NCBI RefSeq assembly: GCF_000332055.1 | Contig: NZ_ALVZ01000227.1 | Coordinates: forward strand, 1 to 64,000 | Length of the DNA: 64,000 nucleotides | Reading direction: 5' to 3' | Source: Xenococcus sp. PCC 7305 | Lineage (GTDB): Bacteria; Cyanobacteriota; Cyanobacteriia; Cyanobacteriales; Xenococcaceae | Shown: one piece after another, positions 54,671 to 63,243 of the stretch | How the letters are laid out: every line of letters starts with the position of its first letter | Position numbering within the stretch: position 1 is the first letter of the stretch | Translations under genes and position numbers: made by a program | The notes under the pieces: model-generated | What the model was told of the DNA's origin: nothing | What the model saw: only the letters and a program-made list of their open reading frames with translations | Database searches by the model: none

Positions 54671-55366
54671 TCACGGAAATATGGTGATTTCGGCTGAAGC
54701 GAATAACTTATTCTGAGAGATGGCTAGGTTTGCGATCGCGACCCCCTCGCCCAAGTCAATTTTCAATGGCTGTAATTTTTCGCTGCTTAGTTCGGGAATC
54801 CCTTGGATATCTAATGGCGTAAAAACTAAAGTTTGCGGGTCAGATAAATGTAAATCTGTAGTGATTTTGAGCTCTATATCTTTTCCTTGTTTGTTTTCGA
54901 GATTTCCCGCCATGATTATCACATTGTCTTGCAAGGCAATTTGCTGCCAGGTAATAGCAGAGTCATCTGGCAAATTTCCCTGGGAAACTGTGACTTGTTG
55001 TGAGCGCAAATCCCGCCAAAAATCAGCTAAACCACTCAAAAACAAATCGGATGCTAGAGAAGATTGTAAATCCGAGGCTGTCAACAAAGCTTGAACATTG
55101 ACAATTATCGGCTCCAATAACTTGAGGGGTTTTCTCTCTAAAATTTCTGGAAGATTCAACAGAATATTATTTCCCGTGACCTCTAGTTGCCGTAAATAGA
55201 TACCTTGATAAACAGCAGCATTTGCCGCAATAAGTACCTGGGGTAGTTCCCCGCTCAGAATTTGTCGATCTTTGGCTTTGATTTTGACTTTTAAGTTTTT
55301 AACTTGCTCAACCTGCGATCGCAAGTATATTTTAACGGCACTAGCCAGTAATTTATCAATAATCAT
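54671..55366 (-). CDS. DUF2993 (LmeA-like) protein
   Basis: A 231-aa protein without a clear signal peptide: LLASAVKIYLRSQVEQVKNL, VKIKAKDRQILSGELPQVLI, AANAAVYQGIYLRQLEVTG. DUF2993/LmeA proteins bind lipids or phospholipids at membranes. The function in cyanobacteria is unassigned. Confidence 0.85.
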   Translation of the reverse strand: MIIDKLLASAVKIYLRSQVEQVKNLKVKIKAKDRQILSGELPQVLIAANAAVYQGIYLRQLEVTGNNILLNLPEILERKPLKLLEPIIVNVQALLTASDLQSSLASDLFLSGLADFWRDLRSQQVTVSQGNLPDDSAITWQQIALQDNVIIMAGNLENKQGKDIELKITTDLHLSDPQTLVFTPLDIQGIPELSSEKLQPLKIDLGEGVAIANLAISQNKLFASAEITIFP

Positions 55367-55532
55367 TTATATGATGAAATCCGATCCTAATTGATTATGA
55401 CCTACTAAGACTGACACCCAGTTGCTATTCTTATGTAATTTTGGGGAACTCTAGCAAATGATTCTTCGCGATTATTGAGAAATTGTAGTTTTGCAATAAT
55501 GATGGTTACTGATATCAACAGGAGAATCGTTC

Positions 55533-56357
55533 GTGGCAGAAAGAGTACAAAAAATCCTGTCTCAATGGGGTATTGCCTCACGGCGGAAAGCAGAACAAAT
55601 GATTAGAGACGGGAGGGTCAAAGTTAATGATCGTATCGCCAAATTAGGAGACAAAATAGATTTGGCAGTGGATAATTTAGAAGTTGATCACAAAAAAATC
55701 CAATTGCAGGATCGTCCAGAGAAAATATACCTTTTGGTTAACAAACCTTTGGGAGTCGTTTCGACTTGTTACGATCCGCAACAACGTAGTACCATACTTG
55801 ATTTACTCCCTGCTAAACTTAAGGAGGGGCAAGGAATTCATCCTGTGGGCAGGCTGGATGTTGAGTCTACTGGTGCATTGCTTCTCACCAATGATGGCAG
55901 TTTAACTCTCAAATTAACTCATCCTCGCTATCACTTACCCAAAACCTATCGTGTTTATTTACAGGGTTCTCCTACGGATAAGGATTTGCAACGCTGGCGC
56001 AACGGAGTGACGCTTTTTGGTCGTAAAACTCTGCCTGCAAAAATAACTGTGATCAAGAAAGAGCGAGAGAAGACTTTATTAGAAATTGTCCTGATTGAAG
56101 GTAGAAACCGACAAATTAGACTAATTGCTGAGAGATTAGGTTTTCCTGTCATTAGCTTGCATCGGGTATCTATCGGCTCAGTCACTTTAAAAAGTGTTGA
56201 GAAAGGTAATTTGCCAACTGGGGAATATCGATATTTAAGTAAAACAGAGGTTGATTTTTTAAAAACCAACCGTAACCAAAAAAATAATAATTTAGCTGCA
56301 TCTAAGAGGAGCGCAGTTCATGAAAGATCATCAAAAAAATCATTTAAAAAATCATAA
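55533..56357 (+). CDS. RluB/RsuA-family pseudouridine synthase
   Basis: A 274-aa RNA-modifying enzyme. An N-terminal S4 domain (RVQKILSQWGIASRRKAEQMIRDGRVKVN) precedes a synthase domain with catalytic Asp in PVGRLDVESTGALLLTNDG and EGRNRQIRLIAERLGFPV near the end. Sequence order is closest to the RluB/RsuA group (23S or 16S rRNA). The start is GTG. The charged C-terminal tail overlaps the next gene by 38 nt. Confidence 0.92.
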   Translation: MAERVQKILSQWGIASRRKAEQMIRDGRVKVNDRIAKLGDKIDLAVDNLEVDHKKIQLQDRPEKIYLLVNKPLGVVSTCYDPQQRSTILDLLPAKLKEGQGIHPVGRLDVESTGALLLTNDGSLTLKLTHPRYHLPKTYRVYLQGSPTDKDLQRWRNGVTLFGRKTLPAKITVIKKEREKTLLEIVLIEGRNRQIRLIAERLGFPVISLHRVSIGSVTLKSVEKGNLPTGEYRYLSKTEVDFLKTNRNQKNNNLAASKRSAVHERSSKKSFKKS

Positions 56358-57168
56358 AAATCAAGCTTTTGCCATGGCAGAAAATTCACAGGTTTTGCAA
56401 CGTCAAAAGTTACAAGAGATTGGGGCGAATTTATTGAGCGTGCGTACCGAGAAAGGTATCTCACTAGATGATATTGTCACCAAAACTCAGATTACTAAGC
56501 GGGTCTTAGTCGCGATCGAGCAGGGTCACTTGGAAGATCTGCCGGAACCTTTTTATACCAAAGCATTAATTAAAAAATATGCCAATGCTCTTGGTATGTC
56601 AGCTGTTCCAGACTATACAGTGGTTGATCTAGAACCAACAACTATTCCGGCTCAAGCCCGCAAGAAATTTAACATCAAAAAATATCTTCCTAAATGGCAA
56701 TTCCCTAAATGGCAATTGCGATCACAACATCTCTATTTACTCTATCTGCTTCTTGTCGGCATTGCTGTCAAAGGAATTGCGACAGTGGTAGACAATCCTA
56801 GTAGAACAGAAAACCCCATTTTATTTACAGAAACTGATCTTTCCCAAACTACTTCGACCTCGATTTCTAATGCCCCGTCGAAAAATTCTGCTTCTAAACT
56901 AGTCACACAATCGAATACCACAGTTTTTGATTCGGTGGTTGTGGATGTAAATGTCAAAGAACGTTGTTGGTTGAAAGTGATAGTAGATGAGGAAGTAGAG
57001 TTTGAAGGGATTTTGCTCAAAGGCACAAATCGCAGTTGGACTGGTAAAGAAAAAATTACTATTGTTGCTGGTAATGCTGGAGGAGTGGTTGTAACTTACA
57101 ACAAAGGCCAAGGTCAAATCTTAGGCGAGCCGGGAGAAGTTGAAGAAGTCACTTATACTTTGAATTAA
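56320..57168 (+). CDS. RodZ-like HTH membrane protein (DUF4115)
   Basis: A 282-aa protein. A RodZ-type N-terminal HTH (LQEIGANLLSVRTEKGISLD...ITKRVLVAIEQGHLEDLPEPFYTKALIKKYA) is followed by a basic stretch, one transmembrane helix (LYLLYLLLVGIAVKGIATVV) and a periplasmic DUF4115 beta domain (VKERCWLKVIVDEEVEFEGI...WTGKEKITIVAGNAGGV). It may help organise the cell-shape machinery. ATG 56320 has a good RBS (AAGAGGAG); ATG 56374 is an alternative. Confidence 0.85.
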   Translation: MKDHQKNHLKNHKNQAFAMAENSQVLQRQKLQEIGANLLSVRTEKGISLDDIVTKTQITKRVLVAIEQGHLEDLPEPFYTKALIKKYANALGMSAVPDYTVVDLEPTTIPAQARKKFNIKKYLPKWQFPKWQLRSQHLYLLYLLLVGIAVKGIATVVDNPSRTENPILFTETDLSQTTSTSISNAPSKNSASKLVTQSNTTVFDSVVVDVNVKERCWLKVIVDEEVEFEGILLKGTNRSWTGKEKITIVAGNAGGVVVTYNKGQGQILGEPGEVEEVTYTLN

Positions 57169-57226
57169 CGTGAACCCGATGCGTCCCGGAAAGAATCAAG
57201 TTGGTTGTGGCTTAAGGTAAAAGCGG

Positions 57227-58186
57227 TCAGCCCCCGTCCGATGAGCATTGACTAGGATTACTGCCCTCTGCCCTCTGCCCTCTGCCTTCTGCCTTCGAAG
57301 TAATCAAATTCCAAGCCAGTTTCGCAGCTCCTATCATGCCTGCTTGATTACCCAATTCTGCTTTTAAAAGTTTGAGACCTAGGCGGGAAGAAGGGTGAAC
57401 TCTTCTATTTATCTCGGCTAAAGTTGCCGGAAAAAAATATTCGGCGCTAGCACTAATGCCGCCACCTAAAATTATGGCTTCAGGGGTTAGAACATAAACT
57501 AGACTGGCAATTCCTGCGGCTAAAGTTTTTCCGTATTGTTGCCAAAAAGCCAAAGATTCGCGATCGCCCTTGGCCGCTAATTGACCCAACTCAAGAGGTT
57601 CTCGCCCTGTCATCCGACGAATTGCCCCAATCGAAGCATATTGCTCTAGAGAACCTTGATTGCCACTATTACAAGGATAGCCTTCTGGATAGAGAGTAAC
57701 TAAACCCAACTCGCCTGCGGCTCCATAACTGCCAGTAAATAGTTTGCCGTTAAGAAAAATTGCGCCGCCAACGCCTGTTCCCAGAGTTAATAAAATAAAA
57801 TTCTTAATATCTTTTCCTGCCCCCAACCAAGCTTCTCCGACCGCAGCAGAATTAGCATCATTAGCAAGGGTCACAGGCAAATTCGTCCGCTTTTCTAGCC
57901 ATTCGGCCAAGGGAATATCCGTCCAATCAGGTAAATTAATACCCACTCTAGCAATGCGATTTGTGGCATCGGTTGGACCAGGCATGCCGACCCCGATCGC
58001 CAAACAAGAATATTTATCAGAGAATATTTGAATGGGACTCGCGATCGCATTGACAATCGCTTCCGGGGTCGCAGGTTGCGGCGTTGCCAGATTAATTGAT
58101 TCGAGACAATTCCCATCTGCACGAAAACATCCTAAACTAATGGTCGTGCCCCCAATATCAATACCAATAACTTGCTGTTGACTCAT
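57227..58186 (-). CDS. ROK-family sugar kinase (glucokinase-like)
   Basis: A 319-aa protein: ATP site VIGIDIGGTTISLGC, NDANSAAVGEAWLGAG, LTLGTGVGGAIFLNG and LGLVTLYPEGYPC. The ROK zinc motif CxCGxxGCxE reads CNSGNQGSLEQ, so two of the three Cys are missing. The last 20-odd residues (AEGRGQRAEGSNPSQCSSDG) are encoded by a heptamer tandem repeat and are not conserved. ATG 58186 (MSQQQVIGID) is the natural start. Confidence 0.88.
   Translation of the reverse strand: MSQQQVIGIDIGGTTISLGCFRADGNCLESINLATPQPATPEAIVNAIASPIQIFSDKYSCLAIGVGMPGPTDATNRIARVGINLPDWTDIPLAEWLEKRTNLPVTLANDANSAAVGEAWLGAGKDIKNFILLTLGTGVGGAIFLNGKLFTGSYGAAGELGLVTLYPEGYPCNSGNQGSLEQYASIGAIRRMTGREPLELGQLAAKGDRESLAFWQQYGKTLAAGIASLVYVLTPEAIILGGGISASAEYFFPATLAEINRRVHPSSRLGLKLLKAELGNQAGMIGAAKLAWNLITSKAEGRGQRAEGSNPSQCSSDGG
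57261..57297. repeat. Heptamer tandem repeat within the ROK 3' end
   Basis: Five units of CTGCCCT/CTGCCTT. They lie inside the reading frame and extend the protein. Confidence 0.85.
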
Positions 58187-58310
58187 TTTAAAAATATTTT
58201 TATAAAAATAGGCAATTAATCTGCTCTCAAACTTGAATATAAGCAATTTATGTTTAGTTTTTTAGCAGGTGATAAGATACAAACTAAAAATAAGGATAGA
58301 TAGATTAGTC

Positions 58311-59234
58311 GTGCCAAAGCCAAAAGCAGGCATTATTTACAACGATATTAAACCAACAGCTTGCCAAATTGCCGCGGAAATAGAAGAAATGCTAGTTGCT
58401 TGCGGTTGGAATGTTGCCAAAGCCACAGGTTTAGGCGGTATTTTGCAGTACGCCAGTCCTGAAAGTCCCGTTTGTCACACTAGCATAGAATCTTTAGTCC
58501 CTCCTAATTTTGACAAAGATATAGCTTTTACCCTTGTTTTGGGGGGAGATGGCACTGTCCTCTCTGCCTGTCGCCAAATTGCTCCTCTGAATATCCCATT
58601 ACTTGCTATCAACACAGGACATATGGGATTTCTCACCGAAACCTATATTAATCAAATCCCCCAGGCCATTGAACAATTACTAGCTGAAGATTATGAAATT
58701 GAAGACCGCTCTATGCTAGCTGTTAGAGTATTTCGTGAAGATAGTTTGTTATGGGAAGCTTTATCTTTAAATGAAATGGTTCTGCATCGGGAACCATTGA
58801 CTAGCATGTGTCATTTTGAAATTCAAATTGGTAGACATGCTCCTGTAGATGTTGCTGCCGATGGCATTATAATTTCTACTCCCACAGGCTCAACTGCTTA
58901 TTCCTTGAGTTCCGGTGGGCCTGTGGTGACCCCTGAAGTTCCTGTTTTGCAACTGGCCCCAATTTGCCCCCATTCTCTTGCTTCTCGGGCCTTAGTTTTT
59001 TCCGATACCGAAATTGTCAATGTCTTTCCTGCTACCCAAAATCGTATGGTAATGGTGGTTGATGGTAATGGGGGTTGTTATATTGTGCCAGATGATCGAA
59101 TAAATATTTCCAAATCCCAATTCAATGCTCGTTTTATTCGTTTGAAATCTCCCGAATTTTTCCGTATTTTGAGAGAAAAATTGGGTTGGGGATTGCCTCA
59201 TATTGCTAAGCCAACTTCTGTCGAACTACCCTGA
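58311..59234 (+). CDS. nadK: NAD kinase
   Basis: A 307-aa enzyme that phosphorylates NAD to [19 protein letters not shown] (GGDG motif), [25 protein letters not shown] and [23 protein letters not shown] are diagnostic. GTG 58311 ([20 protein letters not shown]) matches cyanobacterial starts; an in-frame ATG at 58269 would add 14 residues. Confidence 0.94.
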   Translation: MPKPKAGIIYNDIKPTACQIAAEIEEMLVACGWNVAKATGLGGILQYASPESPVCHTSIESLVPPNFDKDIAFTLVLGGDGTVLSACRQIAPLNIPLLAINTGHMGFLTETYINQIPQAIEQLLAEDYEIEDRSMLAVRVFREDSLLWEALSLNEMVLHREPLTSMCHFEIQIGRHAPVDVAADGIIISTPTGSTAYSLSSGGPVVTPEVPVLQLAPICPHSLASRALVFSDTEIVNVFPATQNRMVMVVDGNGGCYIVPDDRINISKSQFNARFIRLKSPEFFRILREKLGWGLPHIAKPTSVELP

Positions 59235-59236
59235 GG

Positions 59237-59387
59237 TAAGGGATGAAAGATGAAGGATGAAGGATGAAGGATGAAGGATGAGGAATTTATTCTTTGTTTT
59301 GCCCATTTCTCCTAAGAATTAGTACTATGTATTTTTTCCCTTCCTCATCCCTTATCCCTTATCCCTTATCCCTTATCCCTCATCCTT
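59237..59387. repeat. Two heptamer tandem-repeat blocks (GATGAAG, then CTTATCC)
   Basis: GATGAAGGATGAAGGATGAA-type units at 59237-59283 and CCTTATCCCTTATCCCTTAT-type units at 59344-59387. The second block is open in the nblR frame and creates a false N-terminal extension. Confidence 0.85.
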
Positions 59388-59392
59388 TCCCC

Positions 59393-60082
59393 ATGTCTCT
59401 CAATAGTTCCGAGCCCATGCGTGTTCTGTTACTTACAGATGAAATGTTTGCTCGACATGCCAGTCACGATTTACACATAGCAGGATATTTTCCCATTGTC
59501 GAAAAAAACCTAGCCTTAACTTGGAAGCGATTTAGCAGCCTGAAAATCGCGATGGTAATTATCGATAAAATTTGGTCTGCTGAAGCTGGAATTCGTTTTT
59601 GTCATCTGTTGAGAAATCAGGGTAGTAGAATACCCATTCTGATGTTGCTCGAACAAGGAACCGTAACAGAAAGAGTCGCTTGTCTTGAAGCCTCTGCCGA
59701 TGATTATCTGCTCAAACCCTACAATAAAGATAATTTATTGGCACTTATTCATTTGTATCTCAAACCCGTTTCTGAACTTAAAGAGAAGTTGCGTTTTGGC
59801 GAACTAATGTTAGATTTGACCACTCGTCAGGCAGTCAGAAAAGAACAAAAAATAGATCTCACGATGAAAGAGTTTGAATTGCTGAAGTATTTTATGTTGA
59901 ATCCTGGTCAGGTTCTTTCTCGAGAAGAAATTATTGCCAATGTTTGGGGCTATGACTATCAAGGGGAATCCAATGTCATCGAAGTTTATATTCGTTATCT
60001 GCGACTTAAGATAGAAACTAACGATCAAAAAAGATTGATTCAGACAGTTAGGGGCGTAGGATATGTTCTCCGTGAGACTTAA
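59393..60082 (+). CDS. nblR: NblR-type response regulator
   Basis: A 229-aa OmpR-class regulator. The receiver domain (about 9-125) has MVIIDKIWSAEAG, EASADDYLLKPYN. The DNA-binding winged helix reads IDLTMKEFELLKYFMLNPGQ...VWGYDYQGESNVIEVYIRYL and QTVRGVGYVLRET. This resembles NblR, which controls phycobilisome degradation and starvation survival. ATG 59393 (MSLNSSEPMRVLLL) is right after a heptamer repeat; upstream in-frame codons encode only repeat peptide. Confidence 0.8.
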   Translation: MSLNSSEPMRVLLLTDEMFARHASHDLHIAGYFPIVEKNLALTWKRFSSLKIAMVIIDKIWSAEAGIRFCHLLRNQGSRIPILMLLEQGTVTERVACLEASADDYLLKPYNKDNLLALIHLYLKPVSELKEKLRFGELMLDLTTRQAVRKEQKIDLTMKEFELLKYFMLNPGQVLSREEIIANVWGYDYQGESNVIEVYIRYLRLKIETNDQKRLIQTVRGVGYVLRET

Positions 60083-60411
60083 ATGAAGTAGCAAATGATA
60101 AATTACGCAACAAATTTTAGCAAAGCAAAAGATCCCTTAATATATTTTTCTGTTAGAGTTGTTAGATATTTCAAAAGTACATAAAAAGTCAATTTTCATC
60201 GTAGATAGGTTTAAACAATTTCTTTAGTTATTTGTACCTATCGAATTCAATTAATTTTTTATCAAAATGTGATTTAAGACATTGGCAAGCCCTTGTTTAA
60301 CTCAAATAATAGTAGAGAATATACAGGTTTTTCTATTTTATTGAGGTGGAAAGCGGGATCGCTGATTGATTTGGTCAGTGTCTATAGAATTTAAGATTTA
60401 GGAAATTGGTC
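60083..60411. other. AT-rich intergenic stretch
   Basis: No gene. GATAGGT (60204-60210) and ACCTATC (60236-60242) could pair as a weak 3' structure for nblR, followed later by AATTTTTTATC. Otherwise nothing recognised. Confidence 0.5.
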
Positions 60412-60606
60412 ATGTTAAAAAACTCTATTTATAAAAACTTTACTCAATTTTTACAGGAAGAATTGGCAATGCCAGCGGATTCTTTGGCGATCGCACAAAA
60501 GGCGCTCGAACAAAACCTAGGCCCGATTCCCATGATTTTATGGCAATACGGCTTGGTGAGTTTAGAAGAATTAGACCGCATTTATGATTGGCTAGAAACA
60601 ACCTAG
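60412..60606 (+). CDS. DUF2949 protein
   Basis: A 64-aa protein: YKNFTQFLQEELAMPADSLA, KALEQNLGPIPMILWQYGLV, SLEELDRIYDWLE. This is a small cyanobacterial family of unknown function; the WQYGLV and LDRIYDWLE motifs are diagnostic as I recall. ATG 60412 is preferred to TTG 60406. Confidence 0.85.
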   Translation: MLKNSIYKNFTQFLQEELAMPADSLAIAQKALEQNLGPIPMILWQYGLVSLEELDRIYDWLETT

Positions 60607-60609
60607 AAT

Positions 60610-60690
60610 AAGGGATGAGGGATGAGGGATGAGGGATGAGGGATGAGGGATGAGCGGTGAGGGATGAGGGATGAGGGATGAGGGATGAGC
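60610..60690. repeat. Long heptamer tandem repeat (GGGATGA)
   Basis: About eleven units of GGGATGA with a GCGGTGA variant. It is directly interrupted at 60691 by the 43-bp hairpin element and resumes GGGGATGAGG after 60737. Confidence 0.9.
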
Positions 60691-60733
60691 GGTCAGACCC
60701 CGCGTCGGCGCAAGACGCAAGGGAACGCTGACC
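60691..60733. mobile_element. 43-bp hairpin element, copy inside a heptamer repeat
   Basis: In reverse orientation the arms are GGTCAG/CTGACC and the core is CGTTCCCTTGCGTCTTGCGC with CGACGCGGGGT. Reverse-strand flanks are CTCTT on the left and GCTCAT on the right. Confidence 0.88.
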
Positions 60734-60765
60734 AAGAGGGGGATGAGGAGAATGGCCTAATGTCT

Positions 60766-62025
60766 TTAGTTATTAAGGATTTTTCTGCGCAGGAGATCTA
60801 GGGCGTTGCCAATGGTTAAATGACGGTTGAGAGTGCGTCCTCTGGTGTCTCCTAAGCGATATTCAACGCTATCTACTGTGCCTTCAGGGTTTGCTAGTCC
60901 AATATAAATTAACCCTACTGGTTTCTCTGCTGTGCCGCCTCCGGGCCCTGCAATGCCTGTAATACTGATGCCCCAACTGGTGTCTAGGGCTTTCTTGACG
61001 CCGATCGCCATTTGCTGCGCGACAGGATGACTAACTGCGCCAAATTGAGCAAGGTCTTCACTCTTGACCTGAAGCAGAGACTGCTTGACTTCATTGGCAT
61101 AGGCAATAACCCCCCCCAGAAAATAATCAGAACTCCCAGGATTTTCTGTTAACATTGCGCCTAAACCTCCGCCGGTACAGGATTCGGCAACGGCCAGGGT
61201 TTCCTGGCGATCGCGTAATAAATTTCCCACTACAGAGGTTAAACTCTCATCATCAGCGCCAAAATAATCTAACCCTGCAATTTCTTGGATTTCCTGGGCA
61301 ATTGGTTCAATCAGGGCGATCGCTTCTGTCTCAGATGTCGCTTTAGCCGACAGTCGAAGACGCACTTCCCCTTGAGATGCATAGGGAGCGACGGTGGGAT
61401 TCGTTAAATCGAAAAGATGGTTAACTTTTTCGGCTAATGTTGATTCTCCAATGCCCCGAAAGCGCAGCATTTTACTGTAGATAATATCTTGGCCCCAGCC
61501 CAAACTTTTCAAGAAAGGAATTGCCGTATCTTGCCACATCCGATGCATTTCTGAAGGTACGCCAGGGAAAGTCAAAATAGTGATCGGCTCGGAATTGGAA
61601 GGAACTTGCCAGATCATTCCTGGAGCTGTACCTGTGGGATTGGGTAATATATTTGCACCTACAGGAATCAGCGCCTGTTTGCGATTATTAGCTACCATCT
61701 TGCGTCCAATCTTGGCGAATTTTTGAGCTATATCATCAATCACTTCAGGGCTTTCTTCTAAGGGAGTCTGGAAAAAATCTGCGATCGCTTTTGTTGTCAA
61801 ATCATCAGGAGTCGGCCCCAACCCGCCAGTAAAGATCAAAATTGAAGAGCGCTTCATCGCAATGTCTAGAACTTGATGGATTCTCGCTACATTATCCCCA
61901 ACCACTGTTTGATAATAATGAGGAATCCCTAAAGCAGCCAACTCCTGAGCCAAATAATGACAATTAGTATTTAATATATCGCCGAGTAATAACTCTGTAC
62001 CAATGCAAATAATCTCTGCGGTCAT
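60766..62025 (-). CDS. cinA: CinA (NMN amidohydrolase / competence-damage protein)
   Basis: A 419-aa two-domain protein. The N-terminal MoaB/Mog-like ADP-ribose pyrophosphatase domain reads AEIICIGTELLLGDILNTN...TGGLGPTPDDLT. The C-terminal CinA domain has ETLAVAESCTGGGLGAMLTE and GISITGIAGPGGGTAEKPVG. It recycles pyridine nucleotides by deamidating NMN. ATG 62025 begins the conserved sequence; upstream in-frame codons are unsupported. Confidence 0.94.
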   Translation of the reverse strand: MTAEIICIGTELLLGDILNTNCHYLAQELAALGIPHYYQTVVGDNVARIHQVLDIAMKRSSILIFTGGLGPTPDDLTTKAIADFFQTPLEESPEVIDDIAQKFAKIGRKMVANNRKQALIPVGANILPNPTGTAPGMIWQVPSNSEPITILTFPGVPSEMHRMWQDTAIPFLKSLGWGQDIIYSKMLRFRGIGESTLAEKVNHLFDLTNPTVAPYASQGEVRLRLSAKATSETEAIALIEPIAQEIQEIAGLDYFGADDESLTSVVGNLLRDRQETLAVAESCTGGGLGAMLTENPGSSDYFLGGVIAYANEVKQSLLQVKSEDLAQFGAVSHPVAQQMAIGVKKALDTSWGISITGIAGPGGGTAEKPVGLIYIGLANPEGTVDSVEYRLGDTRGRTLNRHLTIGNALDLLRRKILNN

Positions 62026-62100
62026 AAAAACATAAATTATTAATTGTGAATCATGAAGTATACAACCAATATCTAACAATCAGTTATTTGTTACTATTTT

Positions 62101-62155
62101 CTTCCTCATCCCTCATCCTTTATCTCTCATCCTTTTAATATCCTTCATCCTTTTA
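62101..62155. repeat. Degenerate heptamer repeat (CTCATCC type)
   Basis: CCTCATCCCTCATCCTTTAT and related units between the glycosyltransferase and cinA genes. Confidence 0.7.
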
Positions 62156-62159
62156 AAAA

Positions 62160-63200
62160 TCACTGTTTCTTCTGGTAGACTTGCCAACCTGTATAACCCA
62201 AGAGAAAAGTAGCAGCGATCGCGTAGCCCCAACCACTAGGCATATTAGAAAAGCCCATTGCCAAACTGCCAACCCACAGGGTTAAGGCATAAATAAATAA
62301 CACCGTCAGACGTTGGGAAATACCAGCTTTCAATAACCAATGATGTAAATGGCTCTTATCCGCGACAAAAGGGGATTTTCCCTTACTAATACGAGATAAA
62401 ATTACCGCTGACATATCAATGATTGGTACAGCCAGAATTAGGTAAGGCAATAAAACAGCAGTCATAGCAGTTGTTTTTACCAAGCCAATTATGCCAACCC
62501 CCGCTAGGGTGAAGCCCATAAAATAAGCCCCTCCATCCCCCATAAAGATTTGAGCAGGGTTGAAATTGTAGCGCAAAAAACCTAGAGCTGCACCAGCTAA
62601 AGCAGCCGCGATTAAAGCAGCCGCAGTCTGATCCATAAATAAAGTCACAATCAGCATCACCACTGCGGCAATACCGGAAACGCCTGCGGCCAGACCATCC
62701 ACTCCATCAATCCAGTTAATGGCATTGGCCATCCCCACCAACCAAATGACAGAAATCGGCAAACTAAATAAACCGAGGTGAATCAACCCAATCAAGGGAA
62801 TGGACAGAAAATCAATTTGTAATCCCATAAACCAAGTGAGAGTTGCCACCACGATTTGCATCAACAATCTTGAACCAGAAGAAAGACTCAAAAGATCATC
62901 AGCAAAGCCAATACAAAAGAAGCCCACACTTCCGAGCATTAGACCGCCCAGGACTTCTTGCTCAGGCACACTAACTGTGTCAAATCCACCTAAGCGCCAG
63001 ACCATTAGGAGGGCAATCATCGTTCCCCCAAAAATAGAAACCCCACCGACACGAACGACGGGGCTGTGATGGATCTTTCTGGCATTGGGTCGATCTACTA
63101 TTCCCAACTTAAGACCAACGGTTTTAACATCGGGAATAGTCCATAAAACTACGGTCACAGATATGAGAAATGCAATCAAATGATAGAGTTGTATGGTCAT
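62160..63200 (-). CDS. MraY/WecA-type polyprenyl-phosphate sugar-1-phosphate transferase
   Basis: A 346-aa membrane enzyme with about ten transmembrane helices. Mg-binding and catalytic motifs are GFADDLLSLSSG, NAINWIDGVDGLAAG, GDGGAYFMGF and the cytosolic loop KSHLHHWLLKAGIS. The NxxNxxDGxDGLA pattern and His loop fit the WecA/TagO branch that starts lipid-linked glycan synthesis, rather than MraY itself. Confidence 0.9.
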   Translation of the reverse strand: MTIQLYHLIAFLISVTVVLWTIPDVKTVGLKLGIVDRPNARKIHHSPVVRVGGVSIFGGTMIALLMVWRLGGFDTVSVPEQEVLGGLMLGSVGFFCIGFADDLLSLSSGSRLLMQIVVATLTWFMGLQIDFLSIPLIGLIHLGLFSLPISVIWLVGMANAINWIDGVDGLAAGVSGIAAVVMLIVTLFMDQTAAALIAAALAGAALGFLRYNFNPAQIFMGDGGAYFMGFTLAGVGIIGLVKTTAMTAVLLPYLILAVPIIDMSAVILSRISKGKSPFVADKSHLHHWLLKAGISQRLTVLFIYALTLWVGSLAMGFSNMPSGWGYAIAATFLLGYTGWQVYQKKQ

Positions 63201-63243
63201 CTCGGTTTATGGTTTATTGAATGGGGTGGGCGTTTTCCTCCTC

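Noticed and set aside
54486-54674. 62-codon minus-strand open frame between clpB and the DUF2993 gene
   Set aside because: Much of it is translated heptamer repeat (SALCPLPSAFCL), and it has no recognisable domain.
59294-59392. Longer N-terminus for the NblR-type regulator
   Set aside because: The extra residues come from the CTTATCC repeat (SLIPYPLSLIPHP) and end at a natural ATG with the receiver-domain start.
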